DNA of 64,000 nt from Aptenodytes patagonicus (GCF_965638725.1 NC_134970.1:6616001-6680000), one strand, 5' to 3'; shown: positions 1 to 13,120, counted from the stretch's first letter. Notes: generated from the letters alone by a model not told the origin. Made by a program: numbers and translations.

Positions 1-1488
1 TGGGACACAGCAGAGAGGATTCACTGCATTCCTGAAGATCAGTTTGTTAATGGAAATATTTGGCTTAATTAATTAACATAATGACAATTCTGCAGAGTGT
101 TGGAGACAGGAATGATGCTGAGTGTGCTCAGGGCTGGGATGAAGTTGGGGCAGAGCAGCGGGACTCAGGGTGAGCCTACAGAGGATACCAATTTCTCTGT
201 CACGCGGTGTTTCTAGGTTAGGAAATACGGATTTTTTTCAGTGACATGAACTATTGCATCAGGCACAGGCTTTTCACACCTTGTGCCTTGAACCTCCATG
301 GAAATAATAAAGTGCCAGTGTTGACTTTTCTCTCCCAGCCAAGGATCCTTGGGTGGCTTTTGCAGAAAGAGGCATCCAAAGTACTGCTGCTTAAAGTTAG
401 GTGAGAAAAAAAAAACTTGGCCCAACAAGAAACCATGGATGACCTTTCCTGAGATAAACCAAAGGGGGATGGGGTAGGCACTTTTATTCTTTAGGGTTTT
501 TTATGCCTGTTTGCTGCATGTCTTGGAGATCTGCTTGCCAGCATGCTGAGGGAGATGCACTGGAAAAACTCAATATCATGGAGCAAACAGCACTAAAATA
601 GCTTTATTTATTTTCCTTTCTGGAGTACACACCTTAGCAACTTGTCTCTCACTTGGACACAACCCTGCAGGCTTCCAGGTGCCAGCGTTGACATCCAGAA
701 GGTTTAATACTGCGAAAGAATATTGGATTCAATCCTGGTGTACTTAGGGCAAATCTGGAGGATTTTTGGTGAGGTGGTGAAGACATTTTGAACTGATAGC
801 AGGCCAGCTAAAGCCATTTTTTCATTTGATTAATTGCAGTTGGTTTTTTACTGTCTTTTATTCTTTTTTTTTCTTCCTGACTTAGTCATCTCAACTCTTC
901 TTGCATATCCCCCATTGTTCTCAGAACATCCCATTATATGAGCTGATACTACACACCTTGTAACTCATCAGCAGATACTCATTGTCTCCACTTGTTTCTT
1001 GGCACAATGAGATTCAAGAATCCCTTCTTACTGATTTTTCACTCCCTTTACTCCCTTCCTAAGGAACTTACGGAAGGGGAACAAAATAGCATAAGGAAAT
1101 TAAAAATAAACGCAAGCAGTGCTGGAAGGCCAGAACGGGACATCATTCTCTGTGATGGCAAGAGCTCCTCTAATTACAGGTTGGGTTAGACCCCTTGTGT
1201 TGGAAATAAGGCATTTTCTCTAATGCCAGGGTCATGTTTGAGCTTTCAGTTCTGCTTTGAAGCTCCTGGATGCCTGATCACTAAGTGTCCCTAGATTTCA
1301 AGGGAGGGTTTGGCACCTTTGTAAGGGCTGCGGGTGGGCTAACCTCCTGTAAATTTTGGGCCACAAAAATACCTAAGAGGCATAGGAATTTGGTAGCCGT
1401 GACACCCACGCAGGAGTGGTGTTAGAAATATTGATCTGCAGCTCAACCCTTTCCTAATTTTTCTGTCTCCTGTTTTCTCGCTGACCAG
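1..1488 (+). other. PKP1 intron (3' part) left of first visible exon
   Basis: This stretch ends in a pyrimidine-rich tract and a CAG acceptor at 1486-1488. No coding exon of the PKP1 N terminus, RNA gene or clear repeat is visible in it. The short open frames here lack splice support. Confidence 0.7.
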
Positions 1489-1913
1489 CTGTACAACGGG
1501 ACCCTGAAGCGGGACGCGGAGAACAGGCGCTACAGCTCGTACAGCCAGATGGAGGGCTGGGGCAGCAAGCACTATAGCAAGGCTGTCTGCAGCCCCGCCA
1601 GGGCCGGCAGCGACTACTGCTTTGTGCAGAACATCAAGAGCAGCCGGAGCGAGCCTGACCTCTACTGTGAACCACCCCGGGGCACGCTGAGGAAGAGCCA
1701 GGTGGGGGGCCGGGCAGAGCACAAGGCAACCTTGAACCGCCAGAGCATCTACAGCAGCTGTAGCACCCAGCAAGGAACTACCAGGACAAGTAAAAAAATG
1801 CCAGCACGGGCCCTCTCCTGCCCCTCAAGCAACAAGCCCGATGTGGTCTATGCCCAGCCCATGATGAGCTGCAAGCAGGATGCGGTTTATGGACAGGCTC
1901 AGTCCAGCTCCAA
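1489..1913 (+). CDS. PKP1: PKP1 coding exon (head domain, probably exon 3)
   Basis: This exon encodes 141 codons plus two bases of a Lys codon (donor GTAAGT at 1914). It begins LYNGTLKRDAENRRYSSYSQ, matching human IYNGTLKREPDNRRFSSYSQ. It includes the conserved SRSEPDLYCE segment and a Ser/Tyr/Cys-rich stretch typical of the non-armadillo head that contacts desmoplakin and keratin. It is the largest PKP1 exon in the window and is GC-rich compared with flanking introns. Confidence 0.95.
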
Positions 1914-4900
1914 GTAAGTCTGCTGCAGTGTGCTGAATCTGAGTAAATGTAGACATCTGCTGTGGAGGTTTGTCCATCAGAGCTAGTCACCTGAGCTGCT
2001 TTAGAGCCACTGGAGATCTGCTCACCAGTGCACACCGTCCTTAATCGCATCCTACAGTAGAGTCTAAAGTGGGTCAGATGAGTCACACTCTTAAAGGGCT
2101 TATTTCTTTTCATGGGCTATGGAGGGAAACCAATATGACTGGCTCACTGTATATATCTCTGCTGTAGCTGTGTGATGTTGGGCAAGATGATCCCCCGGTC
2201 TCTCTGGTGGTATTAGCCGACAGCTCCTTTGCAAGATGAGGGTGGGGAGGTGAAGAGCGGAAAGCCTGGTGTGCAGTTTGGGTGCCTCTCCTGGCTGTTG
2301 CACTGCTTTGATTTGGCAGAAAACAAACTTAAAAAATCAACTAACTTTGAAGGAGTTGGTTCCTGAGGGTCTGACTCAGAGCAGAGCTGAGAACCTGCTG
2401 AGCAGTCGTATTTACCCCTCTGTCTTTCCATTCAGCCCTTGCTTCATTCATCCAAAAGGTCTGATTTGGGTTCCAGAAAAAATTGAGTCAGAAATTGAAA
2501 TAAATAGCCTAATTGGAATAATTTACCTAGCCAGGAAAGAGGAGGGAACGGAAGCTGTTCAATTCCTTCCTGCCCAGAGCATCCAGTCCCATTGGGGTTA
2601 GGAATTATGCAAGGGTGGAGGATGGTCCTTCATGTCTCAGTTAGCATCAGGTCCCTTCTTGTACATGTTGCCTACAACAACAGGGCATGTAAAACACACC
2701 AGTGAGCTCAGACACTCCCAAGCTGATATATCTGTGCAATGCAGCAGAGCTCTCACTAAAAAAACCCTGGTGGGGTTTTGATGGCATTGCAGTGATGTTG
2801 ATTCAAAGCTGCCCTGTTGCTCCGGCTCTGGAGCACCAACCGCATTCTGCCATAGTCTTGGAAGAGATTTGGTCTACACAATCCATAGTTTTGGAAGACT
2901 ATGGTTTGCATGTTTTGAACTGCAAAACATTGCAATTCAAGGTTGCAGTGTTTTGTTGGGCTGGAGAAGGAGGGTCTGCATCTTCCACAGGTGTTCCCAG
3001 GGGCTACTGCACTACCGTTGCTGCATCACTGTCATACGGGGCCTGCTCTGCACCAACCCAGAAGTTATCACAACTCCCAGACAGACATGGCAGCTTGTCA
3101 CACAAACGCTAGAAGCTCCCGAGCTCATTCCTGGTGGTCCCTCGTCCAAAAGAGAATTTGCACACTGCAGCATAAGTGTGAGACTAATTAACAGGCCTTC
3201 ATCATAACTCACACCAAAGGCCTGAGACTGTTGAGCCGTTGACCCAAGGAGTGATGTAGATATTGAGAAAATTCCCCCTCACAGTCAGCAGTGTGAGCCA
3301 AATCATGCCCTATTTCACATCTGAACGTTGATTTCCAGATTTCTCTGGCTAATTCTCTGCTCAGCCTCCTTCATTTTGTATTGAGTAGGAGAAGTGTGTC
3401 CCAGAGTGTGGATGCCAGGAAATGTCACTCGCCCGTTAGCATGTTGTCATGAAACCTTAGCTTCCCATGTGCCCAGTTACTTCATGTTTAACACATGCAA
3501 AATTAGCCCTGGCCAACGTGGAGCTCCAGTGGCATCGGCTTGCTACTTTCAGAAGCTTTGTAATTTCTCTGGAATAGGAAACAGAGATGTTTCATAAACT
3601 GGAAGTAACTTGTTCTAGGGAATTTCTGACTAAAGAGCATAAAAGTGTAGTGGGAGGGATGGCAGAATTATTAAACTTGGGATTGCAGCTGGCTTCTGCC
3701 TACAGAAAACACTGCTTTTGAGAAGTTAGTCTCAGGCAGGCAGGCTGTCTCCAAAGCAAGCCCTGCTCTGCACTGCGCAGCACTCACAGTTGTAGACTTG
3801 GTCATTGCTTTGGAAAGGTCACTTGAAGAATAATGGCATTTTCTGAAGAGAAGGAGAACTGCTGTTGTGAGAAGAATACTCTCCAGTGCTGGATGCCCTT
3901 TGGTTAGGGAGTGGCTCCATTTATACACTTCTCCTGGCTTGGGGCATGGCTCATCTGGCAGAACTGGTTCTGATGTGGAAATGTCAGGCTTCGAGTTGTA
4001 GGCTCAACTGGGGCTGTGTCCCCTGAGTAAATCTGATTTGGCTGGGGCACACCCCCCTGCTTCGCGTGAAACTCACTGCAGAGCTGGATTGGTTTGGAGG
4101 GCAGTTTGTACAAGCGCTTCTGCTCTTGACTCAAAGGAGGTGAGGTTGGCAGAAGTTGTCCTTAAAGTTTTGGAAACATACTAAGGAGTTGTCCTCTTTG
4201 AAAAAATTACTTATTTGGAAAGCCATTAGCCTTATAAAGTATCTGGCAGGTCCCTGTTAGCCTTGGTCTGTAGTGTGCTTTTGTTGGGAAGGGGCCTTCA
4301 GAGATGGGTTAGGACCATATCTGGGCTCTCTTTGCTGTGTAGGACTGTTTCTGGTTGGAGGATTCTGCACTTGGAGAGCTCTATCTTCGTTTGGGTAGCC
4401 TGATCTTTGAGTAGGGAGAGGTTTGCTTGTAGGCATCCCATTATTAACCTCCGTATGCAGGAAGAGGGCTTAGCTGGGTAATAGCTGCTGTTAGTTCCCT
4501 GTTTGGGCCTCTGTTCTTCCTCTTCTAGTAGTTCTTCAGGTAGAGTTTTTGCCTTTATAACAAGGATAATTTTGTGTTCAGTTTTTATGCTGCAACTCTC
4601 CCGTGTAGGTGGACATCTTGTCTGCAGGTTAGCAAACCGTCTCTATAAGCAAGGGAAGGGCTAGTTTCCACGCTTTCAGAGGTGATCCAGTGGGGTGATT
4701 TCTATTGCTGTGAGAGTGATTACAGTGGGACCTGTGATCCGCTGGGTCTGTCTGTGATACAAAACTGCTCTGTAATGCAGTGACTGTGGACAGTGTCAGT
4801 ACTGGTTCAAGAGTGGTTCTTCTCAGGTGTCCTGTGCTAAGGATCTGATCTCCTTGGATGGTGTGAGGTGAAAAAGGGGTCATTGGACGTTCTCAGGTAG

Positions 4901-6937
4901 TGAGAGTGGCGTGTAGATATCAAAATACTGAATATGCAAGAACTGTCAAACTATCTGTACTGAACAGTCCCTCTGCATTTGGTCACAAAGTTATTTAATT
5001 TTTGGAACTGTTCTTGCTTGTGTGATTGCTTCCATTTATTGAATTGGATTTGGCTGTGTAGGACATGGAAGAGCTGTCTCCTTGATAACTATCTCTCAGA
5101 AGAGTCCTTCCTCTTACAGAAGCAACTCTAGTTGATGAAAGCACCTTTCCTCCAGCTAGCTGATGAGTAGTTTAACACCTAAATGTTTTTTGGGAAAAAC
5201 CATTCTATGATTCTATGAGAAACCAAACCACGATGTAGGGTTTTACTCACTCCATATTATTGGTTCTGGTGATAAAAATCTGAGTTTTGCACTGTTTGTT
5301 CAGATCAGGAGGTTAAACAGTACTGACTTGCTTTGAGAAACCTCCTCTTGAAGCATATCCTCTTCCACCACCCCTGTCATTATGATCCTGTCTCAGTGAG
5401 CAGAGAGGGACCTTCTGATGTCCCTTCCAGACATACTTCTCTAAAACTACTCAGGAGCTTAAGCCTTTGTAAGCATTATATCATATCTGGAACAACATTT
5501 CCAAGCTCAGTAAATCTGTCATGGGCTCAGAAGTTCATGGGTTATTCTGGTGGCTCCTGCCCAAAGGCAGTTCTCAATGAGCAGCACTCACATTTTGCCA
5601 CAATATAGCTCTCTGGAGTGAGTCCTTCTACCTGATAGAGCTGGAGGGAGTCTTCTTGGTGTTCAGGGCTCCCTCTTCTCCCCGGAACCCTTCTCCTTTT
5701 TGGGCTCTCATAACATCCTGCAGATCTGCAGCCTTTCATCCTGGAAACTGGCAGCAACAGTGGTTTCAGCAGCTGGTGAAGACTACGCATATTTGCCTGC
5801 TTTTAAGCATTTCCTCTGATGTGTGGTACTTGCAACATGCTCCAAGTGACAGTGTGTCATCTTGAGCTAGCCAGCTTTTAGCTAAATAACATGTTGCAAT
5901 TCAGCCCAGTCAGGAAAAAAGTTTCTACATCCTCCTTGGTCATCAGGTAGCGACAACAAGAAGCAGTAATAAAGGATGTGATGTTTAATGCATTCTAGAA
6001 AACTTTGAGTCTTTGTCCCCCCTCCAGCTGGAACTTGAGGTACAAGAAAACTGTGGCTACCACCAGCTGACATTGTATTAATTCTGCTTGCAGACGTGTT
6101 GCACGTAGTGCTTCAGATACCACATACACATGGGACTGACAGCCCAGGGCCAGGCTAGATCATGATACGTGGTGGTTGTGGCTCTGCAATAGTCTGTGCA
6201 GTAGTCAACTGGTTATGTCACTTCTTTAGGAGATGCCTGCATCTGAGCTGGGGGCCCCTGTTGCCCTTGCAGAAATAGAGTCAGTGGCCAATGGAGCTGA
6301 AATCTGAGGTAGGTCAGTGAGTTACCCCCTAACAAAGTCAGTGCCTCTTGGTTGACTTCAGGGGAAACCCAGGTGTCTGAGCTGGAGACATAACTGAGAG
6401 GCCAGATTAACCTCACCCCTTGTGAAGGACTCGGTATTCTCATTTGTGAAGATGAAGATGTGAGCTGAGGTGTCTGCAGACATTCCCCAGCTTAAGGGTT
6501 GGTGATATAGATCAGGAGCCATTAATGGACACCTACAATATGTGTTGTCTTCCATAATACCACATGCACCTTTGGCCTCATTGTAAGACATGGATGCATT
6601 TCCCTTTGGTGTTCTCTGTGTATGGGAGAAAGAGACTAAACCATCTCATTAGAGATCATGTGAAAGCAAGTGTCTCTTAAGGCACCTGGAAATACGCAAT
6701 ATCTTGGTGCTACTCTGTTAAAGGCCTTGAATACCCTGACTGGCAGCTATGGAGGAGGCAGTAAAGGCTGGGGCAACCCTTTGGATTTTCCATATGGTCA
6801 TATTTGTCTATGGTGACGCTGACTTGGCCCCAGCTGAGCTGCAGCAGCCTCTGTGAGCTGTGGCTCAAGTTCAGGGACAGCAAGTGTGTGTCCTGTAACC
6901 ATTCATTCCTAGGCAGGAGCTCAGCCTCTCTGGAAAT

Positions 6938-6942
6938 ACTAT
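6938..6942. repeat. Target-site duplication ACTAT, left copy
   Basis: The ACTAT directly before the LTR start matches the copy at 7516-7520. A 5-bp duplication is what class III (ERVL) integrases produce, so it supports the family assignment and shows the insertion is intact at both ends. Confidence 0.9.
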
Positions 6943-7094
6943 TGTCGTGATTTAACTTCAGCCGGCAACTGAGCACCACACAGCTGCTCGCTCACTCTCC
7001 CCCCCCTGCCCCGGTGGGATGAGGGAGAGAATTGGAAGAGTAAAAGTGAGAAAACTTGTGGGTTGAGATAAAAAGAGTTTAATAATTGAAATAA

Positions 7095-7141
<47 letters not shown>

Positions 7142-7515
7142 ACAACGCAAGTGATGCACAGTGCAATTGCTCACCACCCGCCGACCGATGCCCAGCCAGT
7201 CCCCAAGCAGCGGCCCCCCCGGCCAGCTTTCCCCAGTTTATGTACTGAGCATGACGTCCCATGGTATGGAATGTCCCTTTGGCCAGTTGGGGTCAGCTGT
7301 CCTGGCTGTGCCCCCTCCCAGCTTCTTGTGCACCTCCAGCCTGCTCAGTTGGTAGAGCATGGGGAGCTGAAAAGTCCTTGACTAGTGTAAGCACTGCTCA
7401 GCAACAACTGAAACATCGGTGTGTTATCAACATTGTTCTCGTCCTAAATCCAAAACACAGCACTGTACCAGCTACTAGGAAGAAAATTAACTCTATCCCT
7501 GCTGAAACCAGGACA
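6943..7515 (-). mobile_element. Avian ERVL-like solo LTR, antisense to PKP1
   Basis: A 573-bp element begins TGTCGTG and ends AGGACA (TG...CA), flanked by ACTAT on both sides. Read on the - strand it starts TGTCCTGGTTTCAGC, a common avian LTR family. A TATA-like box (complement of 7237-7243) and a CRE half-site (7252-7257) lie in U3. A poly(A) signal ATTAAA (complement of 7078-7083) lies downstream, after a trinucleotide run. No gag, pol or env sequence or second LTR is present, so this is a solo LTR left by LTR-LTR recombination. The ERVL assignment rests on the 5-bp duplication and remembered consensus. Confidence 0.9.
7095..7140. repeat. (AAT)15 microsatellite inside the LTR
   Basis: Fifteen uninterrupted AAT units plus one base lie inside the solo LTR, (TTA)n in LTR orientation. 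This family carries such a tract at this position, but the perfect run suggests later expansion. It explains the apparent poly-Tyr and poly-Ile open frames on the - strand. Confidence 0.95.
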
Positions 7516-7520
7516 ACTAT
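7516..7520. repeat. Target-site duplication ACTAT, right copy
   Basis: It directly follows the LTR terminal ACA and is identical to 6938-6942. Confidence 0.9.
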
Positions 7521-10269
7521 GAACAGTGAAAACATACAAAAGTTATTGAAAGAGTCAGAAAAGGAACTGAGGGTGTTTTCTGATAGATCTCCTTCTGGGA
7601 TAAATAAAGGAGATCAGTATCAAAACATAAATTCTCCAGGGCTATGCCACACAATGAAAGCAGAACCAAGTACTATGATAGGCACCTTCATTTTGGTTTC
7701 TTCTTATTTGGGATAAACTGCCGCTAAAAATGACTATTTCACAGTGCTGGCTCCTTGTGATACGGACTGGTCCGCATTGTGCGTTTGCATCCAAAGCAAT
7801 TGCTGTGGAGCTGTGCGTGATGCTGTCCTGGCAGGGTTCATATCATTGCACATGGTGAGGATCCCCTCCTCCCTGGCTCAGTGTCATCTGTTCCCATCAG
7901 TGTTCCCATCTTCCCTGGTATCTACCCACCAAGCAAAGCCTGAGGGGAAGCTCCAGCTGAGCTTTCAGTGGCATCAAAACCTTGGTGCCATGGTGGACAT
8001 GGCTGCTTGGCGTGGAGCATGGCTGTCAGGTTTGCTCCAGTGTGGCCTGACTCTGGAAGGCTTGGATGTGCTAGACGCTCTGTCTTGAGTGTCTTCACTC
8101 TGATTTTATTAATGAACAATGGAATTTGTTAGAGTTTTCTGACTTCCTCCTCTCCTGGGACTTGTAGCCTTAACAACCAGGATGGAGACTTAGATCTGAT
8201 TAACGCAAACCAATCTGCTAATACAAAGTGAACGAAAGTCATTAGTATCAAATGAGGGAATTTGCCTTTCTGTGATACTCATCCTCTTAAGTATTTGTTT
8301 CCCTTCCACACCTGAATCTGATCATCTAATTTGTCTCCTGTTGAATCATTTCTAATTGAGGTCTCTCCCTATTCTGATTGCTTCTTTCTTGTGGAAGAAG
8401 AACAACCTTTGGAGCTCTTCATACTAGGCACATTGGCCCAGGTTGGAGATGGCCACAGTCCAAGAATTTGTCTTGGAGCAGGCTGTTGTTCTTGTAGTGT
8501 AGATCTGGTTAGGAATATCCCTGACTGGCTGATGAACAATCTCCCGTTAGCACGGGCTTTGCCAGGGTGATTGTATTCTCAGCTAAGAGAAATCACTGCT
8601 TCTTCTCAGGCGGCGTGACTGACCCTGGCTGCTTACCCTCTGTGAACTTCTCCTGTTGGTGAGCCAGCAGGGGAAACAGAACCTTCCCATCTTTTCCCAC
8701 ACAGAACTGGACCTGGATGCCTAGTTTTTCCCTGCTGAAGGAGGGTTTGGCCTTCTTACAGAGTGGATGTGTAGAAAATTGCCTTCCTTGAGTAGATGGA
8801 CCAAGTGGACATCCTTCTTTCTCATAAAAAGTGCACCTGATTTAGGGGTTTTCTCAATTTGGTAAATGAAAAAGAAAAAAAAATGCACCATGATTACATA
8901 TGCTGCATGGCCACTGACCTGGTATTTTTATTAATATGCCTCCCTCCCCACACTGCCAGCCCAGGTCTGAATTCTCAGAGGAGAAGTCCCTCTGGTGCTA
9001 CTCATTCTGGATCCATCGGTGTCTCAGCTCTATTGTGTGTCTCAGGAGCGTGAAAAAGACTAAGAGAAAATCACAGCATCCTGGACCAAAGATTTCTGAG
9101 GTTCCATAGTTTCTAGTTTAAACTTTGTCTTTCCAGTTTTGTGTTTCCTTGTTGCAAGTGTAATGGAAGTTTCTTGGAGCCAAGTTTTCATAGAGCTTCA
9201 AACTGATGAAAAATCATATGATGAAGTGATGTTTTATTGTTAGTGTAGAAATAAAAGTGGAATGAGGTTCATCTAACCTTAGACATTGAATGCTTAAGGT
9301 CCAATCCAAGACTGTTGTCTATCATTCCTGTATACCAACAGAGGCAGAGGTATCTCCAGAGGGCAGATCTTCCTGTCTTAGGAAAAATGTCTAAGACACA
9401 AAGGCAAGCTGTTCTTTGGAAGCACCTGTTTCTCTCCATTGACTACACAAGTGCTTAAATGAGTAATTTAAACTGGGTGCAACTTTATACCAGTGAGGGT
9501 AGGGAAGACAAAAGAGTCTTTCATGCTGTCTTCCAGTGTCACAGCATAATAGTTGGCTTTTGATATTTTGTATGAAATTTGCTGTAGAATTGTGGATATT
9601 ATTCACTGGCCCGTGCTGTGTGGAGGTGAACGTTTGGATGCTTAAGGACAAAATATTCTATCTTATTAAGCTGCTGGCTGTGGTGACCACACTTGGGTGT
9701 CCTTTCTAGACCTTTATTCTTAACATTTCTTTGGCACAATCAAAATGAGTCTGTATATCCCGTGCCTAGAAGAAGCCACTCCCTTGTAATAGTATTTAAT
9801 ACTTCAAATGTAACAGGTTCATTTAAAGAACTTATTAAAAAACACTGTTTTATTAGTCTATCGGATTGTCTGAAGATGATCAGCCCCTCTACATAGTCAC
9901 TCACTAGTATGACATGGAGCAAGAGTTTGTGTACAAATTAATGTGGTTCAAACAGGAACTGATCTCCCAGTCTCCAGGTAAAACTTGCCATCAGTCGCAA
10001 CTGGATCTTGAGAAGGAATAACATCAATCAGGCACAATGATGACCTAGTTGTCCTAGCAAAGCCCCCCCGCTTTTTGATTTCATCCACTGTTAACAAAGC
10101 GTTTCCCATTTGTATCCCGTCACTGCTGAAATAGTAATAACCAAACAGGAGTTTGGGTTTTGACTCTTCTCAGGCCTGAACTTTGTGTGGTCATTTACTC
10201 TGATGCAAATTAACGCAGACACTGCTGCCGTGAGCGGAGATCCTGCTGCAGCCAGCTGCAGGCCTAAGG

Positions 10270-10385
10270 TGCAAGGGTGCTAAGAAGAGATAGTAACTTT
10301 TATTGGACTAACTGATATAATTGGAAAGACAGACAAGCTTTGCAGTGCAGAGCCCCTTCATCAGTCTGAAAGTTTGTACCCTTTT
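10270..10385 (+). repeat. Ancient interspersed repeat, family not named
   Basis: The segment carries ordered motifs (TTTTATTGGACTAACTGATA, then ACAAGCTTTGCAG, then CCCTTCATCAGTCTGAAAG). They resemble a widespread old sauropsid/amniote interspersed repeat that I recall containing TTTTATTGGACCAAC followed by an AAGCTT block and CTTCTTCAGGTCTG. The copy is diverged and has no coding capacity. The identification is from memory. Confidence 0.5.
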
Positions 10386-11239
10386 CTAATTTTATGTGGT
10401 TAAAACATCACAGATGATGCTAAATAAGTACAAGCCAAAGAGAGCAGGACCTTCGTATTTCTAAACAAGTGGACAGATCTTCAGGTGTTTGTATTTTCCC
10501 CAAGGTTTCCATCCTGCTCCAAGCCAGAGGTATTCATGTCCTTCCTCTGGAGTCTGTAGGCACATTCTTTACCTCTAACAGGGGATGATGACAGTGGCCA
10601 ACTTTTATGAAGAGCTTGGAGACTACCAATGTAAACATACCCTGGGAGCAGGATGTCTCAGTGCTATTGTTATTATTTCATAAACTCATTATTTGTCCAT
10701 CCCATCACTCCAGACATGCCTGTCGCCTTTTCCTAAGGGATCTGCTCTAGCCTCCCAGGACCATCAACTGCTCTCGCAGTTTTGCTTCCACCACATCTCA
10801 CATCAAAGGAACACATGCTGCGGGAAAAGCATCTGCCTACTTTAGATAGTCCTAATAACCTGACAGATGGTTTCACTCTTGTCCACTAATTCTTTTATTT
10901 GAGGAACAGTGAATACTGGTTCTCTGTTCATTAAACCTTCCACTTTAGACATGATTAGACATCTAGCACCTCAGCTGAGCTTTCATTTTCTCTCTGTTTT
11001 GTTTCTGGATAGACTGGATCCATAATTTATTAGTCTTAGTGTCCTCCACTGTATATTTTCCACTTTTATCATCTCTTTTTTCTGAGACAGAGAAATGCAC
11101 TAGGGGTGCAACATGCGGTTTACACGGCGATGTGATAATATTTTACATTTTGTAATTGATTCCTTCCTAATAATTCCCAGTACTGACCTAGCCCTTCTGG
11201 CTGAGCACTCAATCAGTGCTGTATTTCTCTTTAACACAG

Positions 11240-11384
11240 AATATGTGGTGATGAGATAGACGGCGGTACAATGACCATCCAGAAAGCCATACAACTTCTG
11301 TGCTCCTCTGATGACAAATACCAGGCCATGGGTGCTTACTACCTCCAGCACACTTGCTTCCAGGATGAGTCTGCCAAGCAAGAG
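11240..11384 (+). CDS. PKP1: PKP1 coding exon (armadillo repeat 1)
   Basis: One base completes the Lys codon from the previous exon, followed by 48 codons ending in a GAG before GTGAGC. The product contains KAIQLLCSSDDKYQAMGAYY and QHTCFQDESAKQE, nearly identical to human PKP1 around the first armadillo repeat. The weakly charged linker before it (CGDEIDGGTMTI) differs more from human. Confidence 0.95.
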
Positions 11385-13120
11385 GTGAGCAAACTCCTTC
11401 AGAGCTCTGCTGTCACACTGGATGTGATGGCACATGAGATGGATAAAACTGGTTTTCTTCAGTACCAAGGATCTGTAGGTCCCCTTGATTTTCGCGATGG
11501 AGCCTTATACCTCATTAGTTACACTTAGGAATTAATTAAGTAGATTTTTCAACTATTAGTGGCCACTTTCTCTTAATAGCAGTCAGTCAGGATTTTAACA
11601 CAGGGGAATAGTTACCAGGCAGCAGAGGAGACTGTTTCCACATTACCACCATAAGCTGCTGTGACACAGATTGACGGGTTTTGGCAATACGGGAGCAGCC
11701 ATCCAGATGCAGTGTCCTCTTCTGGATGCAGCTGCACCCGGTTCCACATGAATCTTTTGCTATCTCAGAGCTGCAGTGTCAGAGCCACACAAAATTGCCC
11801 TAAATCCCACCGTAATTTTCATTGTGCATTGCTCAGTGACATTTCAGCCATTTTCAGCCATTTTCAGCCATCTAAGCCAATGGGTTAATTAGTGATCATG
11901 TACAAAGATATTTGATCAAACAGAAGCCCTTCTTACAGTGCAGCTTATTTTTCTTACGCTTTTACTCTCCAATTACTAAATTCATGCCAACGTACAGCAA
12001 AGGAGGCAGTCTCAAGGATGGATCTGCTGTAGCAAGACTGTCACAAAAGTTTGTCCCCACCCTGGCATGTTTGCAGTCATGCAAACATGGGTTTATCAAG
12101 ATGCCATTCCTATAGAGGTGGCTTTCCATTTCCTGGCATAATAGTGGAGCTGGACATGCTGGTGCAGTGTGGGGATGTACCTCTGTGCCCTTGCTGCAGC
12201 TGAACCGAGTGCAGGTACCCCAGCCCACATTACAGTCACTAATTGTGGGGTGACCACACCCTTCGTTACCGTTGTAAACAGTCTCTGAGCACTGGCCTGT
12301 CCCATCGCTTCCCAGAAAGATGTGTTAGAGCAGGTATGTGAGTCATCCGAGCGTACACTTGTTTTCTTTCCTTTCTAAAAGGTGCTCATTCATTTTCTGT
12401 TGTCAGCAAATCTCCAGCCGATGGGTTGGTTTGTGCCAGGAAGGGCTCCATGCGGGATCATGTCCCCGGGAGACCTGGTACAGAGGACATCCTACAGCAG
12501 GAAGCCTCATCATTTTGGAGAGCTCAGCTGGAGGAATTTGCCTTCAAACCTCCCCGGCATGTGTGTGGTGTCCTGCAGGTTGGGGTTCACACCCCTTTCC
12601 GATGCTGTCCCTGTTGAGTGCTGCAGTATGGCCCAGTACTGCTTCTGGCTGATCTCGAGGGTGTTTACACTGTACCATGACCATCCCTCTAAGCTCAGCC
12701 TGTGATTTCGGGATGCAGATAAATTACCACATCATGTCATTATATTGCTATAAATGGCCTCTACAGATAGGCAGAGCAACATTTTCACCTGATGCAAACT
12801 GATGGAGGTAGGTGAAAGTCTGTGGGAGCGAGCACATTTACATCAGCAAAGGATTCAGTCCATGGCCATTACTCATAGACATCCACTTCTAGAGTTTAAG
12901 CTCCAACCTCAAGGCTAGCACCTTTGTGCTTATGACCTATGGCCTGAACCAGACATGCCATCTGCAAGCTCTAGCCAACCTTTACTGCCAGGTCTGCTTT
13001 TCCAGCTCTCCTGAGTATGTGCCATGTTGACTCCTTGCATTGCCATGACAGTTGTAGTTGTCCCTGTCCCAGCGATGCTCTGCACACCATGCTGATGGCA
13101 GCATGTCTTTCCTGGTACAG
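11385..13120 (+). other. PKP1 intron
   Basis: This intron has a GTGAGC donor and a TACAG acceptor. It contains a tiny 10-bp tandem triplication at 11841-11870. No other exon or mobile element is recognised. Confidence 0.75.
11841..11870. repeat. 3 x 10 bp tandem repeat
   Basis: Near-perfect repeats of the unit ATTTTCAGCC occur within a PKP1 intron. The unit contains a TTTTCAG acceptor-like motif three times in a row. Confidence 0.7.

Larger units (their letters stand above)
1914..11239 (+). other. Large PKP1 intron (9.3 kb)
   Basis: The intron runs from GTAAGT at 1914 to the acceptor AG at 11238-11239. It contains the solo LTR at 6943-7515, an old interspersed repeat near 10270-10385 and a very short CR1-like tail near 5201-5219. 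I see no further exon or RNA gene in the rest. Its many short open frames are unsupported. Confidence 0.8.

Noticed and set aside
5201..5219. Second CR1 tail (two ATTCTATG-like octamers)
   Set aside because: Only about 19 bp match and the flank lacks convincing CR1 sequence, too little to call.
6958..7262. Apparent poly-Tyr / poly-Ile small proteins on the - strand
   Set aside because: Translation of the (AAT)n tract and LTR, not genes.
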